A stretch of DNA of 34,517 nucleotides from Alphaproteobacteria bacterium. Its GTDB lineage: Bacteria; Pseudomonadota; Alphaproteobacteria; Rhizobiales; Hyphomicrobiaceae. The position numbers and the translations under genes were made by a program. Where the stretch lies: positions 1-34,517 of the forward strand of contig JAHZKP010000118.1 in NCBI GenBank assembly GCA_022600345.1, given 5' to 3'. Within the stretch, counting starts at the first letter, position 1. The number at the start of each line of letters is the position of its first letter. The notes beneath the pieces were generated by a model. It was not told the origin of the DNA. It made no database searches and saw nothing but the letters and a program-made list of their open reading frames with translations. Below, piece after piece: positions 16,949-24,563 of this stretch.

Positions 16949-18391
16949 ATGACGATGGAAAGACGGGCAATCAGAGGTATTGTCGCGGGCGTGTTGTGTT
17001 TTAGCGTCTTGGCTGGTGCTCTCGTGATGATCGGGTTGGAGAGAGCCGATGCGCAGCGCAGGGTGGTTCCGCAAACCCGCGAGGCGGTGCAGTCTTCATT
17101 TGCGCCAATCGTCAAGCGGGCAGCTCCCGCAGTCGTCAACGTCTACGTTTCATCGCGCGTGCGCCAATCGCGCTCGCCGTTTGCCAACGATCCGTTCTTT
17201 GGCCGCTTCTTTGGCGACGACTACGATTTTGGAGCGCCGCGTGAGCGTGTGCAGTCATCGCTTGGGTCGGGCGTTATCGTCAGTGCGGACGGTGTGATCG
17301 TGACCAATACCCACGTCGTCAAGGCGCGCGGGAAGACGGAAATCCGCGTCGCGCTCTCCGATCAGCGCGAATTCGACGCCAAGGTCATTGCGCAGGACAA
17401 GAAGACCGATATCGCGATTCTGAAGATCGAGGGCAACGGCGAAGATTTCCCGTTCATGCGGTTTGCCAATTCCGACCGGCTGGAAGTTGGCGATCTGGTT
17501 CTTGCGATCGGTAACCCGTTCGGGGTCGGGCAGACCGTGACGAGCGGGATCGTATCGGCATTGTCGCGTTCGCAGGTGGCTTCCGAAGCGGTGTTTATCC
17601 AGACCGACGCGGCGATCAATCCGGGCAACTCGGGCGGTGCGCTTGTCGATATCCGGGGGCGGCTTATCGGCATTAATACCGCGATCTTTTCGCGCTCGGG
17701 CGGTTCGAACGGAATCGGGTTTGCCATTCCCTCCAACCTTGTCCGGCTGCATGTTGATAGTGCGGTCGAGGGGCGCAAAGTTGAGCGGCCATGGCTTGGT
17801 GCGCGGTTGCAGACGATGGACCGGGACATGGCGGCAGCACTGGGCGTGTCGCGGATATCGGGGGCGGTTGTGATGCGCGTCTACGATGGCGGACCGGCGG
17901 AAAGGGCTGGACTGGAGGTTGGCGATATCATCACCAAGGTCGACAAGTTCGACGTCGCGGATGCGCGCTCGGTCAACTATCGGATGACGACGCGCGGTGT
18001 GGGAAAACGGTCCAGGTTGACGGTGTTGCGCGAGGGGCGGGAGTTGGTCGTCCCCGTCAGGCTGGCGGCTCCGCCGAAGCTTTACAAGAAGGACTTCCGT
18101 AATCTGTCGGGCGGTCATCCGCTTGACGGCGCACGGGTTGCCAATGTGGTGCCGCGAATTGTCGAGGAACTGGAGTTGGATTCGACCAAGGGGGTCGTGG
18201 TGATCTCGGTCCGGCGGCGCTCGGTTGCTTCCCGCCTCGGGTTCAGGCGCGGCGATGTCATCACGCATATCGGCCGCAAGAAGATCCGCTCGTTAGAGGA
18301 CCTGGAACCGATGCTTGAACGCCGGCGCAGGGTTTGGCGGATGACGATCAATCGCGGCGGGCGCGATCTTGATTTGCGCGTGCCGGGATAA
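16949..18391 (+). CDS. HtrA/Deg-family periplasmic serine protease
   Basis: This is a 480-aa Deg protease for envelope protein quality control. An N-terminal hydrophobic segment (GVLCFSVLAGALVMIGL, ending near RADAQ at 36) targets it to the periplasm. The trypsin-like domain holds the triad His122 (VTNTHVV), Asp154 (KKTDIAIL) and Ser228 (NPGNSGGAL). Two PDZ domains follow at about 275-370 and 390-480. A DPFFGRFFGDD acidic/aromatic loop lies before the protease core, as in DegP/DegQ LA loops. Starts at 16922 and 16796 are in frame; 16949 gives a normal signal sequence. The SLOG-family gene follows after 28 bases. Confidence 0.93.
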   Translation: MTMERRAIRGIVAGVLCFSVLAGALVMIGLERADAQRRVVPQTREAVQSSFAPIVKRAAPAVVNVYVSSRVRQSRSPFANDPFFGRFFGDDYDFGAPRERVQSSLGSGVIVSADGVIVTNTHVVKARGKTEIRVALSDQREFDAKVIAQDKKTDIAILKIEGNGEDFPFMRFANSDRLEVGDLVLAIGNPFGVGQTVTSGIVSALSRSQVASEAVFIQTDAAINPGNSGGALVDIRGRLIGINTAIFSRSGGSNGIGFAIPSNLVRLHVDSAVEGRKVERPWLGARLQTMDRDMAAALGVSRISGAVVMRVYDGGPAERAGLEVGDIITKVDKFDVADARSVNYRMTTRGVGKRSRLTVLREGRELVVPVRLAAPPKLYKKDFRNLSGGHPLDGARVANVVPRIVEELELDSTKGVVVISVRRRSVASRLGFRRGDVITHIGRKKIRSLEDLEPMLERRRRVWRMTINRGGRDLDLRVPG

Positions 18392-18419
18392 GGCAGATTT
18401 GAAGTGGGATATCTGAGAG

Positions 18420-18893
18420 ATGCGTGACATCAAAATCGTTTCGGGTGCACAAACTGGAGTCGATCGCGGAGCACTTGATGCCGCCCTTGCCCTTGGCGTG
18501 CCTTGCGGTGGCTGGTGTCCTCAGGGCCGTATGGCGATGGATGGTGAGATCCCCGAAAGGTATCCGGTTGTGGTGCTGGAAGGTAGCGGCTATCGCAAAC
18601 GGACCCGGCAAAACGTCATCGATAGCGATGCCACTGTGATCATCTTCTTTGGCAAGATTATTCCCAAGGGTGGCACCGAGCAGACGGTCCAGGAGTGCGT
18701 AAAGGCGGGCAAGCCGCATTTGTTGATTGATGGGGACAGCCTCGAAGTTGATGCTGCCGCTGCGATGTTGGCAACGTTCTGCGACGAACATTCGGTCGGT
18801 GTCCTTAATGTTGCCGGCCCGAGCGGCGAGGGCTTGCCACGGGCGCACATCTACACGCAAAACGTTATTGAGCGGTTCCTGCAATCGACTTGA
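18420..18893 (+). CDS. SLOG-family protein, cpYpsA type (putative molybdenum carrier)
   Basis: The 157-aa protein opens with IKIVSGAQTGVDRGALDAAL and continues with CGGWCPQGRMAMDGEIP, TRQNVIDSDATVIIFFG and GGTEQTV. These are the Rossmann-like nucleotide-binding signatures of the SLOG superfamily's cpYpsA branch, often labelled putative molybdenum carrier. Members are thought to bind a nucleotide or cofactor; the real ligand is not settled. It lies between the HtrA gene and rarA in the same direction and may be co-transcribed with one or both. Confidence 0.9.
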   Translation: MRDIKIVSGAQTGVDRGALDAALALGVPCGGWCPQGRMAMDGEIPERYPVVVLEGSGYRKRTRQNVIDSDATVIIFFGKIIPKGGTEQTVQECVKAGKPHLLIDGDSLEVDAAAAMLATFCDEHSVGVLNVAGPSGEGLPRAHIYTQNVIERFLQST

Positions 18894-18972
18894 TGTTGCC
18901 AACCGCAAGTGCCCGGTGGGCGTGGATGGAAGCGTCGCCTGAAGGGGCGCCTGCAAATTCGAGGGCATCTTT

Positions 18973-20286
18973 ATGAGCGATCTGTTTCAAGCGGCGGGCC
19001 TGGAAAAAGGGGCGCCGCGCCCGCTTGCCGATCGCCTGAGGCCGTCCAGGCTCGATGATGTCGTGGGGCAACCGCAGATTTTGGGGGACGAAGGGACGCT
19101 GACGCGGATGCTTCGCTCAGGGCGGCTTTCAAGCATGATCCTATGGGGGCCTCCTGGTTGCGGAAAGACGACGGTGGCGCGCCTTATCGCGGAAGAGACC
19201 AAGCTGGAATTCGAACAGCTCTCGGCGATCTTTTCGGGTGTGCAGGATTTGCGCAAGGCGTTTGAGCGGGCGAAGGCTCGCCGGCAGCAGGGCTCGGGAA
19301 CGCTGCTGTTCGTCGATGAGATCCATCGCTTCAATCGCGCGCAGCAGGATTCGTTTCTGCCGCACATGGAAGACGGCACCATCACGCTGATCGGGGCGAC
19401 GACTGAGAACCCATCGTTCGAGCTCAACGCTGCTGTGTTATCGCGCGCGGTGGTGTTGACGTTTCAGCGCCATGACGATGAAGCTTTGGAAACGCTGTTG
19501 CAGCGCGCTGAAGCGGAAGAAGGTTTCGCCCTGCCGCTCGAAGACGACGCGCGCGATGCGCTGAAGGGCATGGCGGATGGCGACGGCCGCACGATCATAA
19601 ATCTGGCTGAAGAGGTGTTTGCGTCGACCGAGGTGGGCGCGGCGGCGATGGATCGCGAGGCACTGACCAAGCTGGTGCAGCGTCGCGCGCCGCTTTACGA
19701 CAAGGGCCGCGACGGGCACTACAACCTGATTTCGGCGTTGCATAAATCGGTGCGGGGATCGGACCCGGATGCGGCGCTCTACTGGTTGTGCCGGATTCTC
19801 GATGGTGGCGAGGATCGGTTGTTCCTGGCCCGGCGTTTGGTGCGAATGGCGGTTGAAGATATCGGCTTGGCCGATCCGCAAGCGATGGTGCAGGCGATGG
19901 CAGCCAAGGACACGTATGATTTTCTGGGGTCGCCGGAAGGCGAGTTGGCCTTGGCGCAGGCGACGATCTATCTGGCGACCGCGCCGAAGTCGAACGGGGC
20001 TTATGTCGCTTACAAGGCGGCGATGCGGGCGGCCAAACAACACGGTTCGTTAGCGCCGCCCAAGCACATTCTTAATGCGCCGACCAAGCTGATGGAAGAC
20101 GAGGGTTACGGTGCGGGTTACGCCTACGACCACGACGCACCCGATGGGTTTTCCGGCCAGAACTATTTCCCCGATGAAATCGACGCGCGGCCCACTTTCT
20201 ACGATCCGCCCGAGCGAGGCTTCGAGCGCGATATCAAGAAGCGGTTGGCGTATTGGGATGGCTTGCGCCGGAAGCGGGGTGGGTAG
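18973..20286 (+). CDS. rarA: Replication-associated recombination ATPase RarA (MgsA)
   Basis: RarA is a clamp-loader-like AAA+ ATPase acting at stalled replication forks. The 437-aa protein has LADRLRPSRLDDVVGQ, Walker A GPPGCGKTT (about 57-65), Walker B LLFVDEIHRF (about 112-121), sensor-1 GATTENPSF and the C-terminal MgsA tetramerisation region with DGHYNLISALHKSVRGSDPDA, cited as YNLISALHKSVRGSD. Length is typical. The downstream 2.6 kb is accessory, before crcB resumes the housekeeping block. Confidence 0.95.
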   Translation: MSDLFQAAGLEKGAPRPLADRLRPSRLDDVVGQPQILGDEGTLTRMLRSGRLSSMILWGPPGCGKTTVARLIAEETKLEFEQLSAIFSGVQDLRKAFERAKARRQQGSGTLLFVDEIHRFNRAQQDSFLPHMEDGTITLIGATTENPSFELNAAVLSRAVVLTFQRHDDEALETLLQRAEAEEGFALPLEDDARDALKGMADGDGRTIINLAEEVFASTEVGAAAMDREALTKLVQRRAPLYDKGRDGHYNLISALHKSVRGSDPDAALYWLCRILDGGEDRLFLARRLVRMAVEDIGLADPQAMVQAMAAKDTYDFLGSPEGELALAQATIYLATAPKSNGAYVAYKAAMRAAKQHGSLAPPKHILNAPTKLMEDEGYGAGYAYDHDAPDGFSGQNYFPDEIDARPTFYDPPERGFERDIKKRLAYWDGLRRKRGG

Positions 20287-20348
20287 GTTTGTGTGGATGA
20301 CTCCGGTGCGCGCGAAAGCTACTCCTCACGCATTGCGCTTTTTAGTCT

Positions 20349-20478
20349 GCCCCTCACCCTAACCCTCTCCCCATACGCTTCCGCTATGGGGAGAGGGGAT
20401 TTGGTTCGCGATTGTTCGCATCGGCAGCGCCCAGCTCTCCCTCTCCCCGCTTGCGGGGAGAGGGTCGGGGTGAGGGGC
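20349..20478. repeat. Nested palindromic repeat pair (BIME/REP-like)
   Basis: Outer arms of 24 bases (20349-20372 and 20455-20478) are inverted repeats with two mismatches. Each also forms its own hairpin: a 12-bp stem with a nine-base loop at 20364-20396, and a 12-bp stem with a two-base loop at 20439-20464. The CCTCTCCCC...GGGGAGAGG core is the type of dispersed intergenic palindrome found many times in alphaproteobacterial genomes. It lies 63 bases after rarA and may also act as a transcription stop. Confidence 0.8.
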
Positions 20479-20504
20479 AGCTGCTTGGTGCGGGCGCGCT
20501 GACG

Positions 20505-21031
20505 TCACTCGGGCTTGCTTGGGAGGGGCAATTCCTTGCCGGATTTTTTGGCGGTGAGCCAGGTTTGCCAATCGTCGGTGTGATAGGGCCAAAGGCGGCG
20601 TTCGATGCACCAGTTTGGCGGGGCTGCGGGAAGGAAGAAAGTCTTGCGCTGCTGTTGTGTGAGACAACGGTCGAGGCGGGCTATCGCGGCTTGGACTAGG
20701 TCGTCGGGGTTGCGGTACACGTGCCAGAGGCGAGCGGTGTTGTCATCCGATGCCGTGACAACTTTAGAACCGTCCGGGCTGAATGCGGCGCTGAGGATCT
20801 AACTGGTGTGGCCTTCGAGGCGGGCGGTTTCTTTGCCGGTTCTGGCGTCCCAGAGGCGGGCGGTGGCGTCACCCGAGGCGGTGAGGACGGTGTCGCCGTC
20901 GGGGGAGAAGACGGCGGAGGTGACAGTTCTGGTGTGGCCTTCGAGTTTGGCGGTCTCGGCGCCGGGCAGTCGGCGCGCGAATAGGAAATGAAAACGCTGA
21001 GCTTTTCGGATTCTTGGGAGGGAGTCGTCAC
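20505..21031 (-). pseudogene. Remnant of a TIR-WD40 repeat protein
   Basis: Read on the minus strand, the remnant starts MTTPSQESEKLSVFISYSRAD, the first strand and box of a TIR domain. It then jumps, with a frame change near 20965, into WD40 repeat sequence (AKLEGHTRTVTSAVFSPDG, TASGDATARLWDARTG, KETARLEGHTS). An in-frame TAG at 20799-20801 interrupts the next repeat, which resumes as ILSAAFSPDGSKVVTASDD. A C-terminal tail (LDRCLTQQQRKTFFLPAAPP ... WCIERRLWPYHTDDWQTW) runs to 20505. Most of the TIR domain and probably many WD repeats are gone. Intact relatives are large signalling or defence-type proteins. This copy cannot make a functional product. Confidence 0.85.
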
Positions 21032-21119
21032 GGTGCGCCTTGGGGAATGAACTCATAAAACAAGTATGGGTTCGTATTAAATACTCTGCTGAGTGCCGGG
21101 GCAAGGTTGGGCGGGGAGT

Positions 21120-21161
21120 GAGTAGTGAGTAGTGAGTGGTGAGTGGTGAGTGGTGAGTGGT
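21120..21161 (+). repeat. Heptanucleotide tandem array, 6 units
   Basis: Two GAGTAGT units are followed by four GAGTGGT units, all in register. The same heptamer forms the longer array at 24389-24514. It lies upstream of the TIR-WD40 remnant and next to the GCGCAAT palindromes. Confidence 0.9.
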
Positions 21162-21172
21162 GAGGTTGGAGC

Positions 21173-21232
21173 GGCGCAATGCATTGCGCCCTATTTGAAA
21201 GGGCCGGCCGGTAGGGCGCAATGAATTGCGCC
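21173..21232. repeat. Twin palindromes GGCGCAAT..ATTGCGCC
   Basis: Two 18-base palindromes (21173-21190, perfect; 21215-21232, one central mismatch) are separated by 24 bases containing GGGCCGGCCGG. Together they form a larger inverted repeat, TAGGGCGCAATGNATTGCGC against its complement. This is a typical dispersed intergenic palindrome. Confidence 0.75.
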
Positions 21233-21270
21233 TTTCCGACAGAGCCGGAAATGGTCCGAGGGGCTGCCGC

Positions 21271-21663
21271 TTACTCGCCAGACCGTGCCGTGATCCGTTT
21301 GTCCATTTCGTTGATGAGGAACAGCACGGAGGCGCGGTGTTCTTCGTTGACGAGGATGTCGGGGGTGTCGAGGATGAACTTCAAGGCGTCGACGGCCTTG
21401 TTAATGCCGTCAGCGTATTCGCTTTTCGAGATCTTATCCTTGCGGGCCTCGGTGGCGTAGATCTGGCAAGTCGCATAGACGTGGTGGGCCTGCCAGACGG
21501 CGGTCTTCTGGCGGCGGGCCTTGTCAGCCAGTTGGGCGCATTTGCCGTGATCGCCGTCGATGGCGGCCATGCGGGCCTGTGATAGCTGATCGGGTGCGGC
21601 GGTTGCGGGTGTTTGGGCAGTTGCGACGGCCATGAGCAGGGCGGATGCAAAGTAGGCTTTCAT
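21271..21663 (-). CDS. Secreted helical protein, divergent from Tae4-like gene
   Basis: The 130-aa product has a signal peptide (MKAYFASALLMAVATAQTPATA, cleavage after Ala-Ala about residue 23). The all-helical mature domain holds two cysteines (CAQLADKARR, YATCQIYATEARK), which could pair in the periplasm. A strong AAGGAG ribosome-binding site precedes the ATG. I do not recognise a family. It is divergent, 199 bases away, from an amidase of Tae4 type. Known Tai4 immunity proteins are small helical periplasmic proteins, so an immunity role is possible but only inferred from size, export, fold style and position. Confidence 0.75.
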   Translation of the reverse strand: MKAYFASALLMAVATAQTPATAAPDQLSQARMAAIDGDHGKCAQLADKARRQKTAVWQAHHVYATCQIYATEARKDKISKSEYADGINKAVDALKFILDTPDILVNEEHRASVLFLINEMDKRITARSGE

Positions 21664-21862
21664 TGTCGTTCTCCTTGGTCATCATAACGCCGCCCGATCG
21701 GGTTTAGATCTTGCCGGAGGTCAAGCCCGAGCGCAAAGGGTTGCCTTTGGCCACCGTTCGGGCTTTGCTCACGTTGAGTTTCGAGTTGAACGATTGGCCT
21801 GAATTCCTCTGAGCGTAGGCTCGCAAGTCGTTGCAATGACGTCTAAAGAGAGGCGTGCAAAC

Positions 21863-22414
21863 ATGACCGTTGAGTTCAAGAAGCTTTGGTATGGGCACCC
21901 GATTAACGAAAGTTTGTCGGCGCCGTGCATTGCCGAGCGCGACCTTAAGAACATCGAGGGTAAGGAAATCCGCAAGGGGTTTCCGGTTTATGCCAACCAA
22001 TGCGCGATCCGCATGAGTATCGCCCTGAAGCGGGCCGGTGTGACGCACGACCAGATCGGGCGGATTGCGACGTGCGGGGCGCATCCGGCATCCGAGATGC
22101 ACTATATCAACGCAACGGCGCTGGCCAAGGCGATCGATAGGGCGAACCTGCCGGGGTTTGCCAAGAAGCAGGTGATCAGCGGGGAGCAGGCGGCACTGTT
22201 TTATCCCGAACTGATTGGGCGGACCGGCGTGATCTTCATCAAGGACTATTGGCACCGTTCCACAGACCATGCCGATCGGCCGACGGGTGACCACATCGAT
22301 GTGTGGAATGGCTACCGATCAAGTGCGAAATGGCTGATGGAGTGGTTTTCCTGGCTTGGCTATTATTCGAACTATGCCGGTGCAGGGGAAATCTGGTTCT
22401 GGGAAGTCAAGTAG
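21863..22414 (+). CDS. Tae4-like T6SS amidase effector (NlpC/P60-like fold)
   Basis: The 183-aa protein has the layout of type VI secretion amidase effector 4 enzymes, which cut the D-Glu-mDAP bond of peptidoglycan stems. It starts FKKLWYGHP. The catalytic Cys47 sits in NQCAIRMSIAL, the catalytic His144 in TGDHIDVWNG with Asp146 next to it, and GRTGVIFIKDYW (119-130) forms the central strands. No signal peptide is present, as expected for a T6SS-delivered toxin. The start at 21863 follows AAAGAGAGG; a start at 21836 is possible. No T6SS structural gene is in the window. It lies in the accessory patch between rarA and crcB, with a small membrane-protein gene 58 bases downstream. Confidence 0.83.
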   Translation: MTVEFKKLWYGHPINESLSAPCIAERDLKNIEGKEIRKGFPVYANQCAIRMSIALKRAGVTHDQIGRIATCGAHPASEMHYINATALAKAIDRANLPGFAKKQVISGEQAALFYPELIGRTGVIFIKDYWHRSTDHADRPTGDHIDVWNGYRSSAKWLMEWFSWLGYYSNYAGAGEIWFWEVK

Positions 22415-22472
22415 GGCTGGTGGCCCAGGGGAACGGCGGAAACTTGGGGATCGGCGGAAAGGTGAGTGCGGG

Positions 22473-22709
22473 ATGCGCTATTTGCTGGCGATGGTGATCG
22501 GAGCGGCGTTGGCCCTGGCGGCGACGTTAACCTTGAGCGGCCCGGTTTCAAGCTGGGTGGTGGGGCTGTTTACCTTTGAGAGTCCCGATCAGGTGTCGAA
22601 CCTGGAAGACGCCGTCTATCTGGCGACGAGTATCGCGGGCCTGCTGGTCGGCTGGACGCTGGGTTGGGCGGTCGGGGGCAATTTCGACGAGGATGACGAC
22701 GTCGTTTAG
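22473..22709 (+). CDS. Small two-span membrane protein downstream of Tae4-like gene
   Basis: The 78-aa product has two predicted membrane segments (YLLAMVIGAALALAATLTL and ATSIAGLLVGWTLGWAVGG) joined by a short periplasmic loop (FESPDQVSNLED), and an acidic tail NFDEDDDVV. I do not recognise the family. It follows the amidase gene in the same direction by 58 bases and could be co-transcribed. An immunity role is conceivable but the exposed loop is short. GGCGGAAAGGTGAG just upstream offers a ribosome-binding site. Confidence 0.65.
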   Translation: MRYLLAMVIGAALALAATLTLSGPVSSWVVGLFTFESPDQVSNLEDAVYLATSIAGLLVGWTLGWAVGGNFDEDDDVV

Positions 22710-22848
22710 GCGGTTGTGAAGGCCCCTTGTAGAGTCAGCTACCCCAAGGATCATCTACCCGCCGTTGCCGGGTGAGGCTGCGTGCTCTATAGCTGCCGGC
22801 TTGGTTGGATTTGTTTCTTACCGGCCTAGCCGGAATACCCAGCCAGCC

Positions 22849-22916
22849 CACTCCCCCTGCCCGACCACCCCAACAATACCGCTATGGGTTGTCGGACATG
22901 GCGAGTGGGCGGTTAG
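22849..22916. repeat. Imperfect inverted repeat upstream of crcB
   Basis: GCCCACTCCCCCTGCCCGACCA near 22851-22872 is approximately complementary to TGTCGGACATGGCGAGTGGGC near 22891-22911. The hairpin may end the upstream transcript or structure the crcB leader. I looked for the conserved core of the fluoride riboswitch and did not find it. Confidence 0.4.
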
Positions 22917-22951
22917 GTCGAGGCTTGAACGTATTGACGGAATTTCGTGAA

Positions 22952-23338
22952 ATGAAACTTCTTATGCTTGCCTGTGCGGGCGGGGCGATTGGCGCTGGTG
23001 CGCGCTACCTGGTCGGCGTCGGCGTTGCCCGGTTTGTCGGTGTTGCGGGCGGTTTCCCGTGGGCGACGCTGTGCGTCAACATCGTTGGTTCGTTCCTGAT
23101 GGGCCTTTTCGTCGAGGCGTTGGCCTTGCGATTGTCAGGGTCGCCGGAGTTGCGGACGCTGATTGCGACCGGCGTCTTGGGCGGGTTTACGACGTTCTCG
23201 GCGTTTTCACTCGACTTCGCGACATTGATGACTCGCAAGGAGGAGTTTTTGGCAGGGCTCTATCTGATTTCATCGGTTACGCTGTCTATTCTGGCTCTTT
23301 ACGCCGGCTTGATGCTGGCACGGCAGGTGTTGTCATGA
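22952..23338 (+). CDS. crcB: Fluoride channel protein CrcB/Fluc
   Basis: CrcB (Fluc) exports fluoride as a dual-topology dimer. The 128-aa protein has four membrane segments and the family motifs GGAIGAGARYLVG, PWATLCVNIVGSFLMG and GVLGGFTTFSAFSLD, the latter carrying the TFSxF phenylalanine pair. The ATG at 22952 gives the standard length; the frame stays open upstream to 22805. The stop overlaps the rluC start (ATGA), so the two are translationally coupled. Confidence 0.95.
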   Translation: MKLLMLACAGGAIGAGARYLVGVGVARFVGVAGGFPWATLCVNIVGSFLMGLFVEALALRLSGSPELRTLIATGVLGGFTTFSAFSLDFATLMTRKEEFLAGLYLISSVTLSILALYAGLMLARQVLS

Positions 23339-24372
23339 ATAACGGCCAATTCGGCGGCGATGGCCCCAAGGCAGGCAAGAGCCCGGTCGAGACGATCCTG
23401 GTGAAGCCGGACGAGGACGGCATCCGCCTTGATCGCTGGTTCAAGATCCATTTCCCGCATGTCACTTACGGCTATCTGCAAAAGCTGATGCGCTCCGGCC
23501 AGGTGCGGGTCGATTCCAAGCGGGTGCAGGCCAATGCGCGGCTGGAGCCGGGATCGCAAATCCGCGTGCCCAAGGTGGTGCGTAATCCGCCGCCGGCACC
23601 ACCGTCGCTAAAGCCGCCTCCGGGACTGTCGAAAGCCGACCGGACGCTGATTGAGGACATGATCATTTACGAGGACGACCACATGTTCGTTCTCAATAAG
23701 CCGTTCGGATTGGCGGTGCAGGGGGGCACGAATACCAAGCGGCATATCGATGGCATCCTGGCTGGTATGGCGGACCGGTTTGGCGATCGGCCAAGGTTGG
23801 TTCATCGCCTCGACAAGGATACGACGGGCGTTCTACTGGTGGCCAAGCATCGCGATGCCGCGGCCAAGCTGGGTAAGATTTTCCGCACGCGCTCGGCTGC
23901 CAAGACTTATTGGGCTCTGGTGATGGGCGTGCCCAAGCCACCCCAGGGAAAAATCGAGGCGGCGCTTGTCAAGGCCGCGGGTCCCGATGGCGACCGGGTG
24001 CGCAAGTCGCTGCCCGGCGAGCAGAAGGAAGCCATGCACGCGACGACGCATTATTCGATCATCGACCGTGTCGGGCAGAAGGCGTCGTGGGTTTCGTTGA
24101 AACCGGTGACTGGGCGGCAACACCAGCTCAGGGCGCATATGTCGATTATCGGGCACCCGATTGTCGGGGACGTGAAGTATCAGGGCGACGTCAACCTGCC
24201 GGCGGAAAACATGGAGAACAAGCTGCACCTTCATTCGCGCCGGTTGATCCTGCCGCATCCCTTCGAGCACGGAACGAAGCTTGACGTTACGGCACCGATG
24301 TCGACGCACATGCTGAAGACGTGGGACATGTTGGGGCTGGATGCCAACCGGTTCGATCGGGATGAATTGTGA
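23335..24372 (+). CDS. rluC: 23S rRNA pseudouridine synthase, RluC type
   Basis: This RluA-family enzyme isomerises uridines of 23S rRNA. The 345-aa protein has an N-terminal S4 RNA-binding domain (IRLDRWFKIHFPHVTYG ... RVDSKRVQANARLEPG) and a synthase domain with the catalytic Asp in VHRLDKDTTGVLLVAK, plus GRQHQLRAHMSIIGHPIVGD. In this family RluC-like forms act on helix 39/80-type sites, so the exact target is inferred. Its TGA stop at 24370-24372 abuts the heptanucleotide array, so the 3' end of the message is the repeat itself. Confidence 0.93.
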   Translation: MNNGQFGGDGPKAGKSPVETILVKPDEDGIRLDRWFKIHFPHVTYGYLQKLMRSGQVRVDSKRVQANARLEPGSQIRVPKVVRNPPPAPPSLKPPPGLSKADRTLIEDMIIYEDDHMFVLNKPFGLAVQGGTNTKRHIDGILAGMADRFGDRPRLVHRLDKDTTGVLLVAKHRDAAAKLGKIFRTRSAAKTYWALVMGVPKPPQGKIEAALVKAAGPDGDRVRKSLPGEQKEAMHATTHYSIIDRVGQKASWVSLKPVTGRQHQLRAHMSIIGHPIVGDVKYQGDVNLPAENMENKLHLHSRRLILPHPFEHGTKLDVTAPMSTHMLKTWDMLGLDANRFDRDEL

Positions 24373-24388
24373 GTGGGTAATGGGTCGT

Positions 24389-24514
24389 GAGTAGTGAGTC
24401 GTGAGTAGTGAGTAGTGAGTAGTGAGTAGTGAGTAGTGAGTAGTGAGTAGTGAGTAGTGAGTAGTGAGTAGTGAGTAGTGAGTAGTGAGTAGTGAGTAGT
24501 GAGTAGTGAGTAGT
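24389..24514 (+). repeat. Heptanucleotide tandem array, 18 units of GAGTAGT
   Basis: By hand count there are 18 in-register units of GAGTAGT; only the second is variant (GAGTCGT). Both ends are flanked by the same degenerate unit GGGTCGT (24382-24388 and 24515-24521). The array fills most of the gap between rluC and the HAD gene. Because seven is not a multiple of three, the minus strand reads without stops in all frames as a Leu-Leu-Thr-Thr-His-Tyr-Ser repeat; I treat that as a consequence, not a gene. Confidence 0.95.
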
Positions 24515-24563
24515 GGGTCGTGAGGAGGGAGCCGTGTCGGTTTGGGCGGGTGAAGAGTAACTC

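Noticed and set aside
22710-22951. Possible fluoride riboswitch before crcB
   Set aside because: I looked for the conserved pseudoknot core of the crcB motif and did not see it; only an imperfect inverted repeat is present.
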